Under the pieces are notes generated by a model. The model saw nothing but the letters and a program-made list of their open reading frames with translations, did not search any database and was not told the origin of the DNA. Below, in pieces: positions 7,304-16,573 of a stretch of 50,798 bases of DNA. This DNA is from a bacterium (GTDB taxonomy: Bacteria > Armatimonadota > Zipacnadia > Zipacnadales > Zipacnadaceae), in contig JAUVXR010000019.1 of NCBI GenBank assembly GCA_030603495.1, positions 1 to 50,798 of the forward strand. Direction: 5' to 3'. Both the position numbers and the translations under genes were made by a program. Positions within the stretch are counted from its first letter, which is position 1. Each line of letters starts with the position of its first letter.

Positions 7304-7867
7304 ATGCACCGACGTGAATTCCTGGCTACAATTGCCGGCGGTGAGAGGCAAGGGGGTGAGCGCTCCATCTTCGTCATCCAGAAGCACGCTGCCCGCACGC
7401 TGCACTACGACTTCCGCCTGGAGGTGGACGGGGTGCTCAAGTCGTGGGCGGTGCCCAAGGGGCCCTCGACCGACCCCCGGGTGAAGCGTCTCGCTGTGCC
7501 CACGGAGGACCATCCGCTGGAGTACGCCCAGTTTGAGGGGGCAATCCCCGGAGGGCAGTATGGCGCGGGGACGGTGCTGGTCTGGGACACCGGCACGTAC
7601 CGCAACCTCAAGGAAGAAGATCCTGACTACGAGCCGATGTCAATGGCTGACGCGTTGGCCAGCGGCCTCGTGGCGGTGTGGCTGGAGGGTCACAAGCTGC
7701 GTGGGGGCTACGCACTGGTCCGCACGGGTAGGGGAGAGGATAACCGCTGGCTGCTCATCAAGATGAAAGATGAGGGCGCCGATGCCCGCCGCAATCCCGT
7801 CAGCACGCAGCCGGAGTCAGTCCTTACCGGGCAGACGACCGAGGAGATAGCGGCGGAGCCGAGCTAG
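7304..7867 (+). CDS. Stand-alone LigD-type 3'-phosphoesterase
   Basis: The 187-residue protein is the phosphoesterase domain found at the N-terminus of the end-joining ligase LigD, here without ligase or polymerase. It trims 3'-phosphate and 3'-ribonucleotide ends. Residues matching the known active site are present: H28, H34, D36, R38 (in QKHAARTLHYDFRLE), H70 and Y74 (EDHPLEYAQFEG), plus the IPGGQYGAGTV and W-(8)-L segments. The ATG follows GAGGGCAAGCG. No Ku gene is in the window. It may act as an independent end-cleaning enzyme, as reported for stand-alone homologues in archaea and bacteria. Confidence 0.9.
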   Translation: MHRREFLATIAGGERQGGERSIFVIQKHAARTLHYDFRLEVDGVLKSWAVPKGPSTDPRVKRLAVPTEDHPLEYAQFEGAIPGGQYGAGTVLVWDTGTYRNLKEEDPDYEPMSMADALASGLVAVWLEGHKLRGGYALVRTGRGEDNRWLLIKMKDEGADARRNPVSTQPESVLTGQTTEEIAAEPS

Positions 7868-7901
7868 CGGTAGCAGTTGTTGAGCGCTTGTGCTGCGACA
7901 G

Positions 7902-8948
7902 CTACTTGACCATATTGGTTGTCCACAGCCCCGACTCGGGCGCCAGAGGATCGCCTCCTACCCCGGGCAAGTGGTACTGGATGAACCGGCCGTTGATAGA
8001 GTAGGGCTTCTTCATACTGTTAATTGACTCGATGTAGAATGCGCCGAATGCATGGATCGCGAACTCGGCGCCAGCCCCCGAGCCGCCCAAGTACTCGCAC
8101 AACGGCACGATGACTAAGCGAGGGTTACTGCTCTGGAAGTCATCAAACGTGTCATCCGTCCATGGCTCCCCCAGAGCCCGATCCATGCGCGCCAGCCCGT
8201 CCGGAGCCGCATCCAGGGCCTTTCGCCATTGCCCCACAGCGAGACCAGGATAAGCCGTGCAAATGTCGTCTATGGTCACGTAGTTGTCTGTTACCTGCTC
8301 AGGGGTCAGATTGTAGCCGCGCAACAGTTCCAGGAAGATGCTGCTGTCCCCCGAAGGTGGTTCCAGCCAGCCGAAGGAGCCGGGGATGTTCTCATAGTGG
8401 GGGCCATCAGCCATGAGCAACTGCTGCACCTGACCATATTGATAGTCGGTTTGGTAGTTGATCCACATAGGGGTGATCGGCACTCCGCCGACGGGCATTC
8501 GCACCACCGTGCAACTGCGGCTGACCGTAGCCCCCTCCAGCCCCAGGACACGCCCGAATGTGTAGCTCACTGGCAGGTGCACGGTAACCCGTATGGCCCA
8601 GGCCGCAGCACCGAGTGGGCCGAAGGCGGGTACCTCCTCATTCGGGCCCCAGAAGGCGATATCTCCGTCGTCAGCCGAGCAAGTCACCTGGAACGCCTGC
8701 TGGGCTGATTCGTTGTTTCCGTTGACCAGGCGGAGTGCCTCCGGCTCCGCGTCCACATAGTTCGGCAACGCCACACCGCCAGCCAGGGCAGCGGCATCGG
8801 CAACGTCCTGTGTTATCTGGGCTGCGATGGCTAGACGGCCGATGTCAACCGTCAGAGCCACCGCCCCTAGCAGTACCACAAGTATCAGCGCAACCAGGGG
8901 GATGATTACCCCGCGGTTTCCCCGATTTCTGTATTCTCCATTTGTCAT
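7902..8948 (-). CDS. TadG/TadE-like protein with Flp pilus-assembly N-terminus
   Basis: The 348-residue protein starts with a basic segment (NRGNRG), one membrane helix (VIIPLVALILVVLLGAVAL) and the motif VDIGRLAIAAQITQDVADAAALAGG, characteristic of Tad/Flp pilus-assembly proteins. The remaining part is extracytoplasmic and mentions no domain I recognise. ATG at 8948 has AGAGG nine bases upstream. No other tad gene is nearby, so it is isolated. It could be a minor pilin-like component or an envelope protein borrowing the Tad anchor. Confidence 0.65.
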   Translation of the reverse strand: MTNGEYRNRGNRGVIIPLVALILVVLLGAVALTVDIGRLAIAAQITQDVADAAALAGGVALPNYVDAEPEALRLVNGNNESAQQAFQVTCSADDGDIAFWGPNEEVPAFGPLGAAAWAIRVTVHLPVSYTFGRVLGLEGATVSRSCTVVRMPVGGVPITPMWINYQTDYQYGQVQQLLMADGPHYENIPGSFGWLEPPSGDSSIFLELLRGYNLTPEQVTDNYVTIDDICTAYPGLAVGQWRKALDAAPDGLARMDRALGEPWTDDTFDDFQSSNPRLVIVPLCEYLGGSGAGAEFAIHAFGAFYIESINSMKKPYSINGRFIQYHLPGVGGDPLAPESGLWTTNMVK

Positions 8949-9329
8949 TGGCCTCAACCTCTCCGGTGCCGGCTGTGCCGGCCTCTGTTCCCTCCCTGCT
9001 AGCAGCTAAGCCTACCCTCCGTATTGACAGGCTGGCAAGCCATCTATGCACTACTAGTATCGGTAGAACCAACGCACATCTTTACGAATTGTCGGCTGTG
9101 GACGATGCTTCGGTACGGCCGACCCCGGCATAGTGCACGGTGACTGGCTTGGGTGATGGTATGTACGCAGGGAGGAACTGCTGGGTGCTTCGGGGAAATA
9201 GCTTGGTGGTAATGGGCAGGTGATGGATCTTGATTGAGGCAATCAAGTTCGCGCGGGCGATTGCCAAGATTGTGGCGGGTAGGCCGTGCTCACCTTGTGC
9301 CTGTTCACTTAGCCTCTGGAGGATGTGGA
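8949..9329. other. Intergenic region between Tad-like and protease genes
   Basis: This 381-base divergent gap holds no convincing gene. A TTGACA sits at 9023-9028 on the plus strand, but no good -10 follows at standard spacing. A direct repeat of GTGCCGGC lies at about 8966-8983. Regulatory sites for the two flanking genes are expected here, but I cannot define them. Confidence 0.3.
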
Positions 9330-10883
9330 ATGAAGAGACTGCTTTTGGTATATTGTACGGCTGTAGCGGTACTCCTGATGGCCGCAAACGCGTGTGGTGC
9401 CGCACTCACCCCGGATACAGTGGCTCGGGTCAAAGATGCTGTGGTCCTGATCGAAGTTGATCTGGAGGTGACCGCCACTGGTGATGCTGCTGGCGGATCA
9501 GGCAGTGGCTTCGTTGTCAGCGAGGATGGTCTGATTGTCACCAATGCTCATGTGGTAGCACCGGAAATCGAAGCAGATGATGGACGAACCTTAGTCGCTG
9601 ACCAGCGAATAGTTACGGTCACCTTTCATCCCAACACTCCCCGGGAGCGGAGTGTTGAGGGCCAGGTGCTTCGCGAGAATGCGGATCTCGACTTAGCGCT
9701 GCTTAGGATCAGAATAGCTACGCCCACATATCTGGAATTGGCTGATTCGGAGATGGCCTACGAGACGCAGCCCGTCTATGTATGCGGGCATCCGCTGGGA
9801 CTACGAGAGATCTCGATTCGCTCCGGTGCGGTGGCGGCTCGCCGTACCTGGGGAGGGCATAAGTACATCGAACACGATGCAGCGGCAGAGTCCGGCAACA
9901 GCGGTGGTCCGTTGATAGACGAGCAGAGCCGAGTGCTTGGGGTCCACTCCTTGACCTTGGCTGCGTCCGCGATGCTGACTAAGTTCGCCATCCCCTCCAA
10001 TGTTGTGGACATCTGGCTGCGCAGCGCAGCGGCAGAAGACCCAGCGCGCCAGGCGCCGGGCAGCCGCATAGAAGAGATCCTGGCTGCGTCTGGCCTGCAT
10101 TACCGAGACGAGGGCGATGGGCTATTCGCCCTGGTCTACGACGCTGGCGTGATAGTGTACCTGCATCAGTTTGAAGACTTCCTGCGTGGGTACGTGGACC
10201 TGGGATACTTGCCGGGGGATAGTCTGGCTGAGCAGGGTGAGGTGGCGCTGGCGGCCTTGGAGCTTAATTTCACCGACCTGGCTGGCCGGTTCAGCGTCTA
10301 CGACAATGATGACGGTGAGTACGAGCTCTACTGGGAGTTCCAGGCGCCGCTGTCCGCAGCCACACCGGTTTTCACCTTCTTTATGGCCCAACTTGGGGCT
10401 CAGCGTGCCGCCTATTGGGAAGCGTTCAGGGACGACCCTACCGCCGACCTACCGCAGGGGCTGCAACTGCCTGGCGATGAGACCGAGCTGTTCGAGTTAC
10501 TGGGCGAACTGCTGGATAACACCGACTTGATCTATGAATTGGACGAAGAGAGTGAATGCTACGTCCTGCCCTATGAGAACGGTGAGGAGTTAGACATCTC
10601 CACGAGAATCTGGAGCGGCACGGCCTGGACCTACACTTGGCTGGGCGGCATGCCGGGCGACGACGAGCACGAACAGGGCCAGATCGCCATTGAACTGTTG
10701 AAGCGTAACTGGGAGGACCCCTTCGGGCGGCTGAGCCTCGACCCAGACTTCGATCTGCTCTGGGAGAGCCAGGTCCCCGTGACATTTCTGACGCCGGACT
10801 ATCTGGCGATCATTGCCAACACTGGATCTGGCCAGGCCGGCAGTTTCTGGGAGGAGTACGGCCATACACCACCTAATGGCTAA
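9330..10883 (+). CDS. HtrA-like trypsin-family serine protease with duplicated C-terminal domain
   Basis: The 517-residue exported protein has a signal peptide (residues 1-24) and a trypsin-fold domain with triad H74 (TNAHVV), D121 (DLALL) and S191 (ESGNSGGPL). No PDZ domain follows. Instead residues about 255-368 and 395-508 are two related copies sharing a pattern of A-L-x2-N-x2-D-x2-GR-x-S, L-x-WE-x-Q-x-P and TP, ending in a Gly/Ala-x3-WE. They may be YbjN-like or another alpha-beta binding module. ATG at 9330 has GGAGG seven bases upstream and directly precedes the signal peptide; a longer frame upstream is not needed. Role: probably envelope proteolysis or processing. Confidence 0.8.
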   Translation: MKRLLLVYCTAVAVLLMAANACGAALTPDTVARVKDAVVLIEVDLEVTATGDAAGGSGSGFVVSEDGLIVTNAHVVAPEIEADDGRTLVADQRIVTVTFHPNTPRERSVEGQVLRENADLDLALLRIRIATPTYLELADSEMAYETQPVYVCGHPLGLREISIRSGAVAARRTWGGHKYIEHDAAAESGNSGGPLIDEQSRVLGVHSLTLAASAMLTKFAIPSNVVDIWLRSAAAEDPARQAPGSRIEEILAASGLHYRDEGDGLFALVYDAGVIVYLHQFEDFLRGYVDLGYLPGDSLAEQGEVALAALELNFTDLAGRFSVYDNDDGEYELYWEFQAPLSAATPVFTFFMAQLGAQRAAYWEAFRDDPTADLPQGLQLPGDETELFELLGELLDNTDLIYELDEESECYVLPYENGEELDISTRIWSGTAWTYTWLGGMPGDDEHEQGQIAIELLKRNWEDPFGRLSLDPDFDLLWESQVPVTFLTPDYLAIIANTGSGQAGSFWEEYGHTPPNG

Positions 10884-10993
10884 AAGCGGTGGTGTCCGCG
10901 TCGGCATAAGAGAGCTTAGCAGCGGCTATTCGTGCTCATTTCTCACCGCAGGATAGGAAGTAAGATCGCGCACCGCCGGGGAGGCTCCTCATT

Positions 10994-12931
10994 GTGAAGG
11001 GCACAATTGTCCAGCAGATACTCCGCGAGCACCTGGTCAGCGGGGAAGTTGAGCCGGGCCGGGAGATCGGCATCCGCATAGACCAGACGCTGACCCAGGA
11101 TGCTACCGGAACGACGGCCTACTTGCAGTTCGAAGCGTTGGGGTTAGACCGGGTATGCGCCGAGTTGTCAGTGAGCTACGTAGACCACAACACCCTCCAG
11201 ACCGGGTACGAGAACGCTGACGATCACCGGTTCCTTCAGAGCATAGCCGCCAAGCGCGGCAGCTACTTCTCCCGTCCGGGCAACGGCATCTGCCACCAGG
11301 TGCACCTCGAGCGCTTCGGGCAGCCGGGCAAGACGCTGCTGGGCTCCGATAGCCATACGCCCACTGCTGGTGGGCTGGGTATGCTTGCCATCGGCGCCGG
11401 TGGGTTGGACGTGGCGCTGGCCACGGCGGGGATGCCCTTCTACTTGCGGGTGCCGGAGGTACTGGGCGTAGAGCTAGTCGGCAAGCTGCCGGACTGGGTC
11501 TCTGCGCACGATGTCATCTTGTACCTGCTTGAGCAACTCTCGGTCAGTGGGGGAGTGGGCAAGGTCCTGGAGTACCACGGCCCGGGTGTGGCTACGCTTG
11601 ACGTGCCCCAGCGGGCGACGATAACGAACATGGGTGCCGAGCTGGGTGCTACTACGTCCGTCTTTCCTTCTGACGAGGTGACGCGCGGATTCCTGCGCGC
11701 GCAAGGGCGTGAGGAAGACTGGATATCCGTCGTCGCCGAGGACAATGCTGAGTACGAACAGGAAATGACGGTTGACCTGGGCCAGTTGGAACCGATGATC
11801 GCCCAGCCGCACAGCCCTGACAATGTCGTGCCGGTTGCAAAGCTGGTGGGGATGCCAGTTGACCAGGTCTGCATCGGGAGCTGTACCAACTCCTCGCTGC
11901 AAGAGATGATGACAGTTGCCGCCATTCTGCGCGGCCACAAGGTGGCGGACAAGGTGAATCTGACCATCTCGCCGGGCTCGCGCCAGGTTCTGACGATGCT
12001 CGCGCGCAACGGCGCGCTGGGGGATATGGTTGCGGCGGGGGCGCGAGTTCTTGAGTCAGCGTGCGGGCCGTGCATTGGCATGGGTCAGGCTCCGGCCGGC
12101 AACGCGGTCTCGGTGCGTTCATTCAACCGCAACTTCCCGGGGCGCAGTGGCACGCGGTCTGCGGAAATCTTTTTGGCCAGTCCCGCCGTCTGCGCGGCGA
12201 CTGCTGTGGCCGGCGAATTGACCGACCCGCGAACGCTGGGACGCCCGCCTATTATTGAGATTCCAGAGCACTTCAGCTTTGACGATGCGATGATAATTCC
12301 GCCGGATAGTGAACCACAGAGAGTTGAGATTATCTACGGGCCTAATATCAAGCCGGTCCCGCGCCAGGAGCCACTTGCCGATACGGTGGAGGGGCAGATT
12401 CTGCTAAAGGTGGGCGACAATGTCAGCACCGACGACGTAGTGCCTGCCGGGGCGGCGATCCTGCGGCTGCGCAGCAACATTCCGGCAATTAGCAGGCATG
12501 TCTTCGAGGGGATTGACGAGACATTTGCTGCCCGCGCCCAGGCTCAGGGCGGCGGGGTGATTCTGGGCGGTGACAACTATGGACAGGGCTCCAGCCGCGA
12601 GCATGCCGCCCTCGCGCCGGCGTACCTGGGGGTTAAGGCGGTCCTGGCCGTCTCGTTCGCCCGCATCCATTGCGCCAACCTCATCAACTTCGGAATCCTG
12701 CCGATCGAGATCTCTGAACAAGACTATGAGAGGTGTGAGCAGGGCGATGAGATCCGCATTGACGATGTCCGCGCCAGCATCAAGGCGAGCCGTCCCCTGA
12801 CAATGACCAACTTGACGAAGGACTTTGAGTTCACCGGTAGTTGTGCGTTGGCTGAGCGTGAGGCGGAGGTAGTACTGGCGGGCGGGGCTCTGAACCGAGC
12901 GCGGCAGGATCTATCGGCGCGCTCGAATTGA
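10994..12931 (+). CDS. Aconitate hydratase
   Basis: The 645-residue enzyme isomerises citrate and isocitrate through cis-aconitate with a [4Fe-4S] cluster. The cluster ligands are C297 (IGSCTNSS) and C357/C360 (SACGPCIGMG). Active-site motifs VDHN (63-66), GSDSHT (117-122) and SFNRNFPGRSG are present, and the swivel domain at the C-terminus carries GGDNYGQGSSREHAA. Its length and two-domain order fit the short aconitase type known from Aquifex and many anaerobes rather than the 900-residue AcnA. GTG at 10994 has GGGGAGG nine bases upstream. It appears monocistronic. Confidence 0.92.
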   Translation: MKGTIVQQILREHLVSGEVEPGREIGIRIDQTLTQDATGTTAYLQFEALGLDRVCAELSVSYVDHNTLQTGYENADDHRFLQSIAAKRGSYFSRPGNGICHQVHLERFGQPGKTLLGSDSHTPTAGGLGMLAIGAGGLDVALATAGMPFYLRVPEVLGVELVGKLPDWVSAHDVILYLLEQLSVSGGVGKVLEYHGPGVATLDVPQRATITNMGAELGATTSVFPSDEVTRGFLRAQGREEDWISVVAEDNAEYEQEMTVDLGQLEPMIAQPHSPDNVVPVAKLVGMPVDQVCIGSCTNSSLQEMMTVAAILRGHKVADKVNLTISPGSRQVLTMLARNGALGDMVAAGARVLESACGPCIGMGQAPAGNAVSVRSFNRNFPGRSGTRSAEIFLASPAVCAATAVAGELTDPRTLGRPPIIEIPEHFSFDDAMIIPPDSEPQRVEIIYGPNIKPVPRQEPLADTVEGQILLKVGDNVSTDDVVPAGAAILRLRSNIPAISRHVFEGIDETFAARAQAQGGGVILGGDNYGQGSSREHAALAPAYLGVKAVLAVSFARIHCANLINFGILPIEISEQDYERCEQGDEIRIDDVRASIKASRPLTMTNLTKDFEFTGSCALAEREAEVVLAGGALNRARQDLSARSN

Positions 12932-12998
12932 CCTGGAGAAACAGCTATCCTGGCCAATTCCTAACAACTATTACCGCCTGGGCAGCAAGTGAAGAGGC

Positions 12999-13328
12999 TT
13001 ACTCTGTTAGCACCTGGTCAATAAGTGCCGCCAGGTAGTCCTCGGTCTGAACGCCGGTGATGCGCTCGACCACCTCACCGCTGTTGAAGATGAATATCGC
13101 CGGAATGCTGCGGATGCCGTACTCCGAGGCCAGCATGGGATGTTCGTCCAGGTTGACCTTCCCCACTTTGATCTTTCCTGTATACTTCTCTGCGAGGCTT
13201 TCGAGAATAGGCGCAATCATCTGGCAAGGCCCACACCACGGCGCCCAGAAGTCTACCAGCACAGGCTCATTAGCCTGGACGACTTCACTCTCGAAGTTGT
13301 CTTCGGTCACTTCTATTGCTACAGCCAA
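12999..13328 (-). CDS. trxA: Thioredoxin
   Basis: A canonical 109-residue cytoplasmic thioredoxin with W31-C32-G33-P34-C35 and a cis-Pro in IRSIPAIFIF. It reduces protein disulfides using thioredoxin reductase. The ATG is preceded by AGGAGG. Only 12 bases separate it from the vanZ-like gene, so it is the third gene of an operon with the M14 peptidase. It could also be the electron source for the CcdA protein further left. Confidence 0.93.
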   Translation of the reverse strand: MAVAIEVTEDNFESEVVQANEPVLVDFWAPWCGPCQMIAPILESLAEKYTGKIKVGKVNLDEHPMLASEYGIRSIPAIFIFNSGEVVERITGVQTEDYLAALIDQVLTE

Positions 13329-13340
13329 TTGTCTTTCCTC

Positions 13341-13790
13341 CTAACGATTCTCATCAACGGGTCGGGTCCCGCTGGTGCTGCGAGTATTGTCCCAACATAG
13401 CAGAATCAGGAGTGCCAGGGCAATCCCCAAGCAGTTGGCGACGACGTCGGACCACTGAAAGTCACGCCCGGGCACGCTAATCTGGTACAACTCAAGAGCC
13501 AGTCCGTATAGGGCCCCGAAGAGTCCCACCCGCCAAGCGTAGTCGGCAAACGGTCGCACTTTGCGGCTGGTCAGCAGGAAGCGGTAGGCCAACACTGCCA
13601 GAATTGCGTACGCCAGGAGATGCCCAATCTTGTCTATCCCGCCGCCGCTAAACGGACGATCTTCGCCCGGCCAGGCAGTGCCGATGAAGATCAATAACAT
13701 CCACAACAAGAGGGGTGCCCACCGATTCAGCCACTTACCCGTCCTGTGGCCGCTACCTGCTCGCTCGCGAGACGTATCCCGACTGCTCAT
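13341..13790 (-). CDS. VanZ-family membrane protein
   Basis: A 149-residue protein with four membrane helices and the VanZ-family pattern: WxPLLLWMLLIFIGTAWPG, then DKIGHLLAYAILAVLAYR, and QISVPGRDFQWSDVVANCLGI near the end. VanZ homologues are linked to glycopeptide (teicoplanin) tolerance in enterococci, but most chromosomal members have no known function. The ATG overlaps the stop of the M14 peptidase gene (ATGA), indicating translational coupling. Confidence 0.85.
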   Translation of the reverse strand: MSSRDTSRERAGSGHRTGKWLNRWAPLLLWMLLIFIGTAWPGEDRPFSGGGIDKIGHLLAYAILAVLAYRFLLTSRKVRPFADYAWRVGLFGALYGLALELYQISVPGRDFQWSDVVANCLGIALALLILLCWDNTRSTSGTRPVDENR

Positions 13791-15070
13791 TGAGCCACTT
13801 GGAGATCAGCCAGGGGCAGACTGAGAGTGGTCTGCTGCGAGGCGAGGACCGTGCCGTATTCATCACAGATGTCAGCCGCAATGTGGTGCTGCTTGAGCGT
13901 CAACGTGTCCGCGTCCAGTAGGTAGCGGCCTTTGCGTTGGTTAGTCAATGCTTTGGTGACACCGTTGACCCTGACCGTGACGAACCCGAAGCTGCCCTCT
14001 CCCTCAACTTCGGTGCAGACTACTACTTGTGCGCCGTCGGCGCTGGTATGGGGCTCCAGCCGCAGGCTCAGTTGAAGAGGACGACACAGAGGCTGAGGGG
14101 AGCCAGCCGGGGTCTCCTCCGCAATGGCAACCGCAACAGGGGCTGGGCCTAACTGCTGCCGCCCCAGATAGTTGATTATTCCCAGGATAGCTAGCACGTG
14201 GAAGCCCGCCCGCTGCTGCAGGCTGCGCGCCCCGCCGGTCTTGGACTCGCACAAAAACGACGGCAGTCCCTGGCTCAGCCCCCAGTAGCGGTGGCACATT
14301 GTCAGCGAGTCGCCCGGATAATCGTAGTAGACACTTAGTGGATAACTGTACTTGCTCATCCAGTGGGCGATGTTCCGCGAGGACGCCACGGTATTGTCAC
14401 ACAAGATCTGGGACAGGCTGTCGTGGGCGCCGATGGTCTCGACAAAGTTCTCCCTATAGGAGCGCTTGCTACTGTTGGCAGGCAACTCGTGCAGGTCAAC
14501 AACGGCGTGGGGCCTGCGAGCGCAAATGGCCGCCTGGATAGCCCTGGTCTCCGGCTGGCTGAACTTGCCCCAGTCGCGGTTGAGGTCCACATGCTTGCCG
14601 TTAGTGCGTCGTCCGCCCACGGCGCCGTCGGGATTAGCGATGGACACCACGCTTATCTCGAAGTGCCGCAGGAGTTCCCGCTCGACACCAGCCGGTGCTC
14701 GGGCCAGGTGCTCCAGCAGGCCCAGCGCAGCAGTGGTACCGGCGTACTCGGTGCCGTGCTGGCGGGCGATAATGAACAGCCGGATCTTTCCATCAGACGG
14801 ATAGTTAGGATCGGTGACGGTCGCCAGCCAGATATCGCGGCCCTGGTGTGATTGGCCGAGTGACTCGCGGGATAGTAGAGCACTCGCGGAATCAATATCA
14901 CGCAGGAGCTCGCTGGCCTGAGCGTAGCTGCGTGGGCTGGCGGGAAACAGACGAGCAATCTCGGCGAGAACATCAGCCCTCGCCTCGCCTCCGGTCCCCG
15001 CGGCACCCACCAGCATCCAGACCCACAGCCCCGTCAATAGCATCCGCTTGGTGTGCAACAACTGAGGCAT
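13787..15070 (-). CDS. Exported M14-family zinc carboxypeptidase
   Basis: The 427-residue protein has a signal peptide (about 1-31) and an M14 metallopeptidase domain. Zinc ligands are H105 and E108 (RQHGTEYAG) and H194 (VDLHELP). The substrate-carboxylate region DLNRDW (162-167) and the general base E275 (LCESKTGG) are in place. A C-terminal beta domain of about 110 residues follows. The ATG at 15070 gives a proper signal peptide; the frame stays open for another 450 bases upstream, but that part looks non-coding and crosses the divergent promoter. Likely role: trimming peptides or peptidoglycan stems in the envelope. Confidence 0.85.
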   Translation of the reverse strand: MPQLLHTKRMLLTGLWVWMLVGAAGTGGEARADVLAEIARLFPASPRSYAQASELLRDIDSASALLSRESLGQSHQGRDIWLATVTDPNYPSDGKIRLFIIARQHGTEYAGTTAALGLLEHLARAPAGVERELLRHFEISVVSIANPDGAVGGRRTNGKHVDLNRDWGKFSQPETRAIQAAICARRPHAVVDLHELPANSSKRSYRENFVETIGAHDSLSQILCDNTVASSRNIAHWMSKYSYPLSVYYDYPGDSLTMCHRYWGLSQGLPSFLCESKTGGARSLQQRAGFHVLAILGIINYLGRQQLGPAPVAVAIAEETPAGSPQPLCRPLQLSLRLEPHTSADGAQVVVCTEVEGEGSFGFVTVRVNGVTKALTNQRKGRYLLDADTLTLKQHHIAADICDEYGTVLASQQTTLSLPLADLQVAQ

Positions 15071-15118
15071 AGCAACCCTATCATTGCCGGCCAGGTGATA
15101 AGAAGTAGTAGTGGGAAG

Positions 15119-15147
15119 ATGATAGCAGAAAACGCCGGCAAAGTAAA
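15119..15147 (-). promoter_or_regulatory. Promoter of the M14-vanZ-trxA operon
   Basis: On the minus strand TTTACT (15142-15147) and TATCAT (15119-15124) are separated by 17 bases, about 50 bases before the peptidase ATG. It is divergent from the permease promoter. Confidence 0.5.
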
Positions 15148-15166
15148 GTGGGTGTAGGGGGCCTCG

Positions 15167-15195
15167 TTGCCTGTGCTGTGGGCTTCTGCTATAAT
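15167..15195 (+). promoter_or_regulatory. Promoter of the permease-hgdC-CAP-gmhA operon
   Basis: TTGCCT (15167-15172) and a perfect TATAAT (15190-15195) are separated by 17 bases, 43 bases before the chosen permease ATG. Confidence 0.65.
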
Positions 15196-15238
15196 GACCG
15201 CGAAGCATAGAGCCTTGTCTGGCGCTCCAGGGACTAAT

Positions 15239-16561
15239 ATGACCACTGCTGGCATTATTGCCTCGGCTGTTTTTGTGCTCGCCTACATCGTTATTGCCTC
15301 GGAGCGCGTGCATCGGACCAAGGCGGCGCTGCTGGGTGCAGTGGCGATGTTGCTGGTGCGCCTCGTTGACCAGCACACCGTCTTCCACGGCACCCACGAC
15401 GTGCTGGGCATAGACTGGAATACCGTCTTCCTGCTCATTGGTATGATGACCATCGCCAGCACCACCGGTCGCACTGGCGCCTTTCAATGGGTGGCGATAA
15501 AGGCCGCCAAGCTGGCCCGGGGTCATCCTTTCTGGATTATCGTGCTGCTCTCCATCGGCACGGCGGTGCTTTCGGCGGGGCTAGACAACGCTACTACCGT
15601 AGTGCTGATGGCGCCGGTGACTATACTCATCTGCGAGGCGCTCGAGGTTGACCCCATTCCGTACTTGATCTTCGTGGTGCTGTCTTCAAACATCGGCGGC
15701 ACCGCCACGTTGATTGGCGATCCGCCCAACATCATGATCGCCTCGCAGGCTCATCTGACCTTCCTGGATTTCCTGAAGGTTGATGCCCCCATCGCTCTGG
15801 TGGCTCTCTTCGCCCTCTTTGGCCTGGCCTGGCTGTTCGTCCACCGCTTCGTGCGGGTCTCCCTGCGCCAGCGTGCCCGACTGCGACGCTTCGACGAGAG
15901 TCTGGCCATCACCGACCCCCGCCTGCTCCGCAAGTGCGTAATCGTCGGGCTAGCCACGCTAGGCGCCTTCTGCATCCACGATCGGATTCACCTCGAGCCG
16001 GCGACTATCGCATTGGCTGGCGCGACGCTGCTCCTGCTCCTGCAAAAAGGTGATGTGGAAGAGGCCTTTCGCGGCGTTGAGTGGGGCACCATCTTCTTCA
16101 TCATCGGCCTGTTCATTATGGTCGCGGCGCTCGTGGATACCGGCGTCATTGGGCTGTTCAGCGGCTACTTGCTCGCGGTCACCGGGGACAATGTGCTGCT
16201 GCTGACGATGGGCGTGCTGGTCATCTCGGCGGTTGTCTCCGGTCTGATTGGTAATATCGCTTATGTCGCGGCGATGAACGCGGTGCTGATCACACTTGCC
16301 GGAACAAAGCATCCGGAACTGGGCGAGATTGCCAGGCTCCACACCCCCGACATGATTCCGGTATGGTGGGCACTTTCGATTGGGGCCTGCTTCGGCGGCA
16401 ACTCTACGCTCCTGGGCACCGCAGCCAATGTCGCAGTGGCCGGAATCTCAGAAAGATCTGGATATCCCATGGGTTTTGGCCGATTCCTTAAGTACGGTGT
16501 CCCGGTAACCGCGGTGACGATCGCGCTGGGGGCGATATACTTGTGGATTCTGTTCTTTTGA
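15239..16561 (+). CDS. ArsB/NhaD-family ion permease
   Basis: The 440-residue membrane protein has about eleven to twelve helices in two repeats. Family motifs are LDNATTVVLMAPVT, the very typical GGTATLIGDPPNIMI, and a C-terminal ACFGGNSTLLGTAANV. Relatives include Na+/H+ antiporters, arsenite pumps and the P protein, so the ion cannot be fixed from sequence. ATG at 15239 has AGGG six bases upstream and begins directly before the first helix; it also lies downstream of the TATAAT, while the longer frame would start upstream of it. Confidence 0.85.
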   Translation: MTTAGIIASAVFVLAYIVIASERVHRTKAALLGAVAMLLVRLVDQHTVFHGTHDVLGIDWNTVFLLIGMMTIASTTGRTGAFQWVAIKAAKLARGHPFWIIVLLSIGTAVLSAGLDNATTVVLMAPVTILICEALEVDPIPYLIFVVLSSNIGGTATLIGDPPNIMIASQAHLTFLDFLKVDAPIALVALFALFGLAWLFVHRFVRVSLRQRARLRRFDESLAITDPRLLRKCVIVGLATLGAFCIHDRIHLEPATIALAGATLLLLLQKGDVEEAFRGVEWGTIFFIIGLFIMVAALVDTGVIGLFSGYLLAVTGDNVLLLTMGVLVISAVVSGLIGNIAYVAAMNAVLITLAGTKHPELGEIARLHTPDMIPVWWALSIGACFGGNSTLLGTAANVAVAGISERSGYPMGFGRFLKYGVPVTAVTIALGAIYLWILFF

Positions 16562-16573
16562 GAGTAGGCCAAT

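Noticed and set aside
15071-15526. Upstream extension of the M14 peptidase frame
   Set aside because: The frame stays open for about 150 codons but runs through the divergent promoters and the start of the permease gene; a signal peptide begins at 15070.
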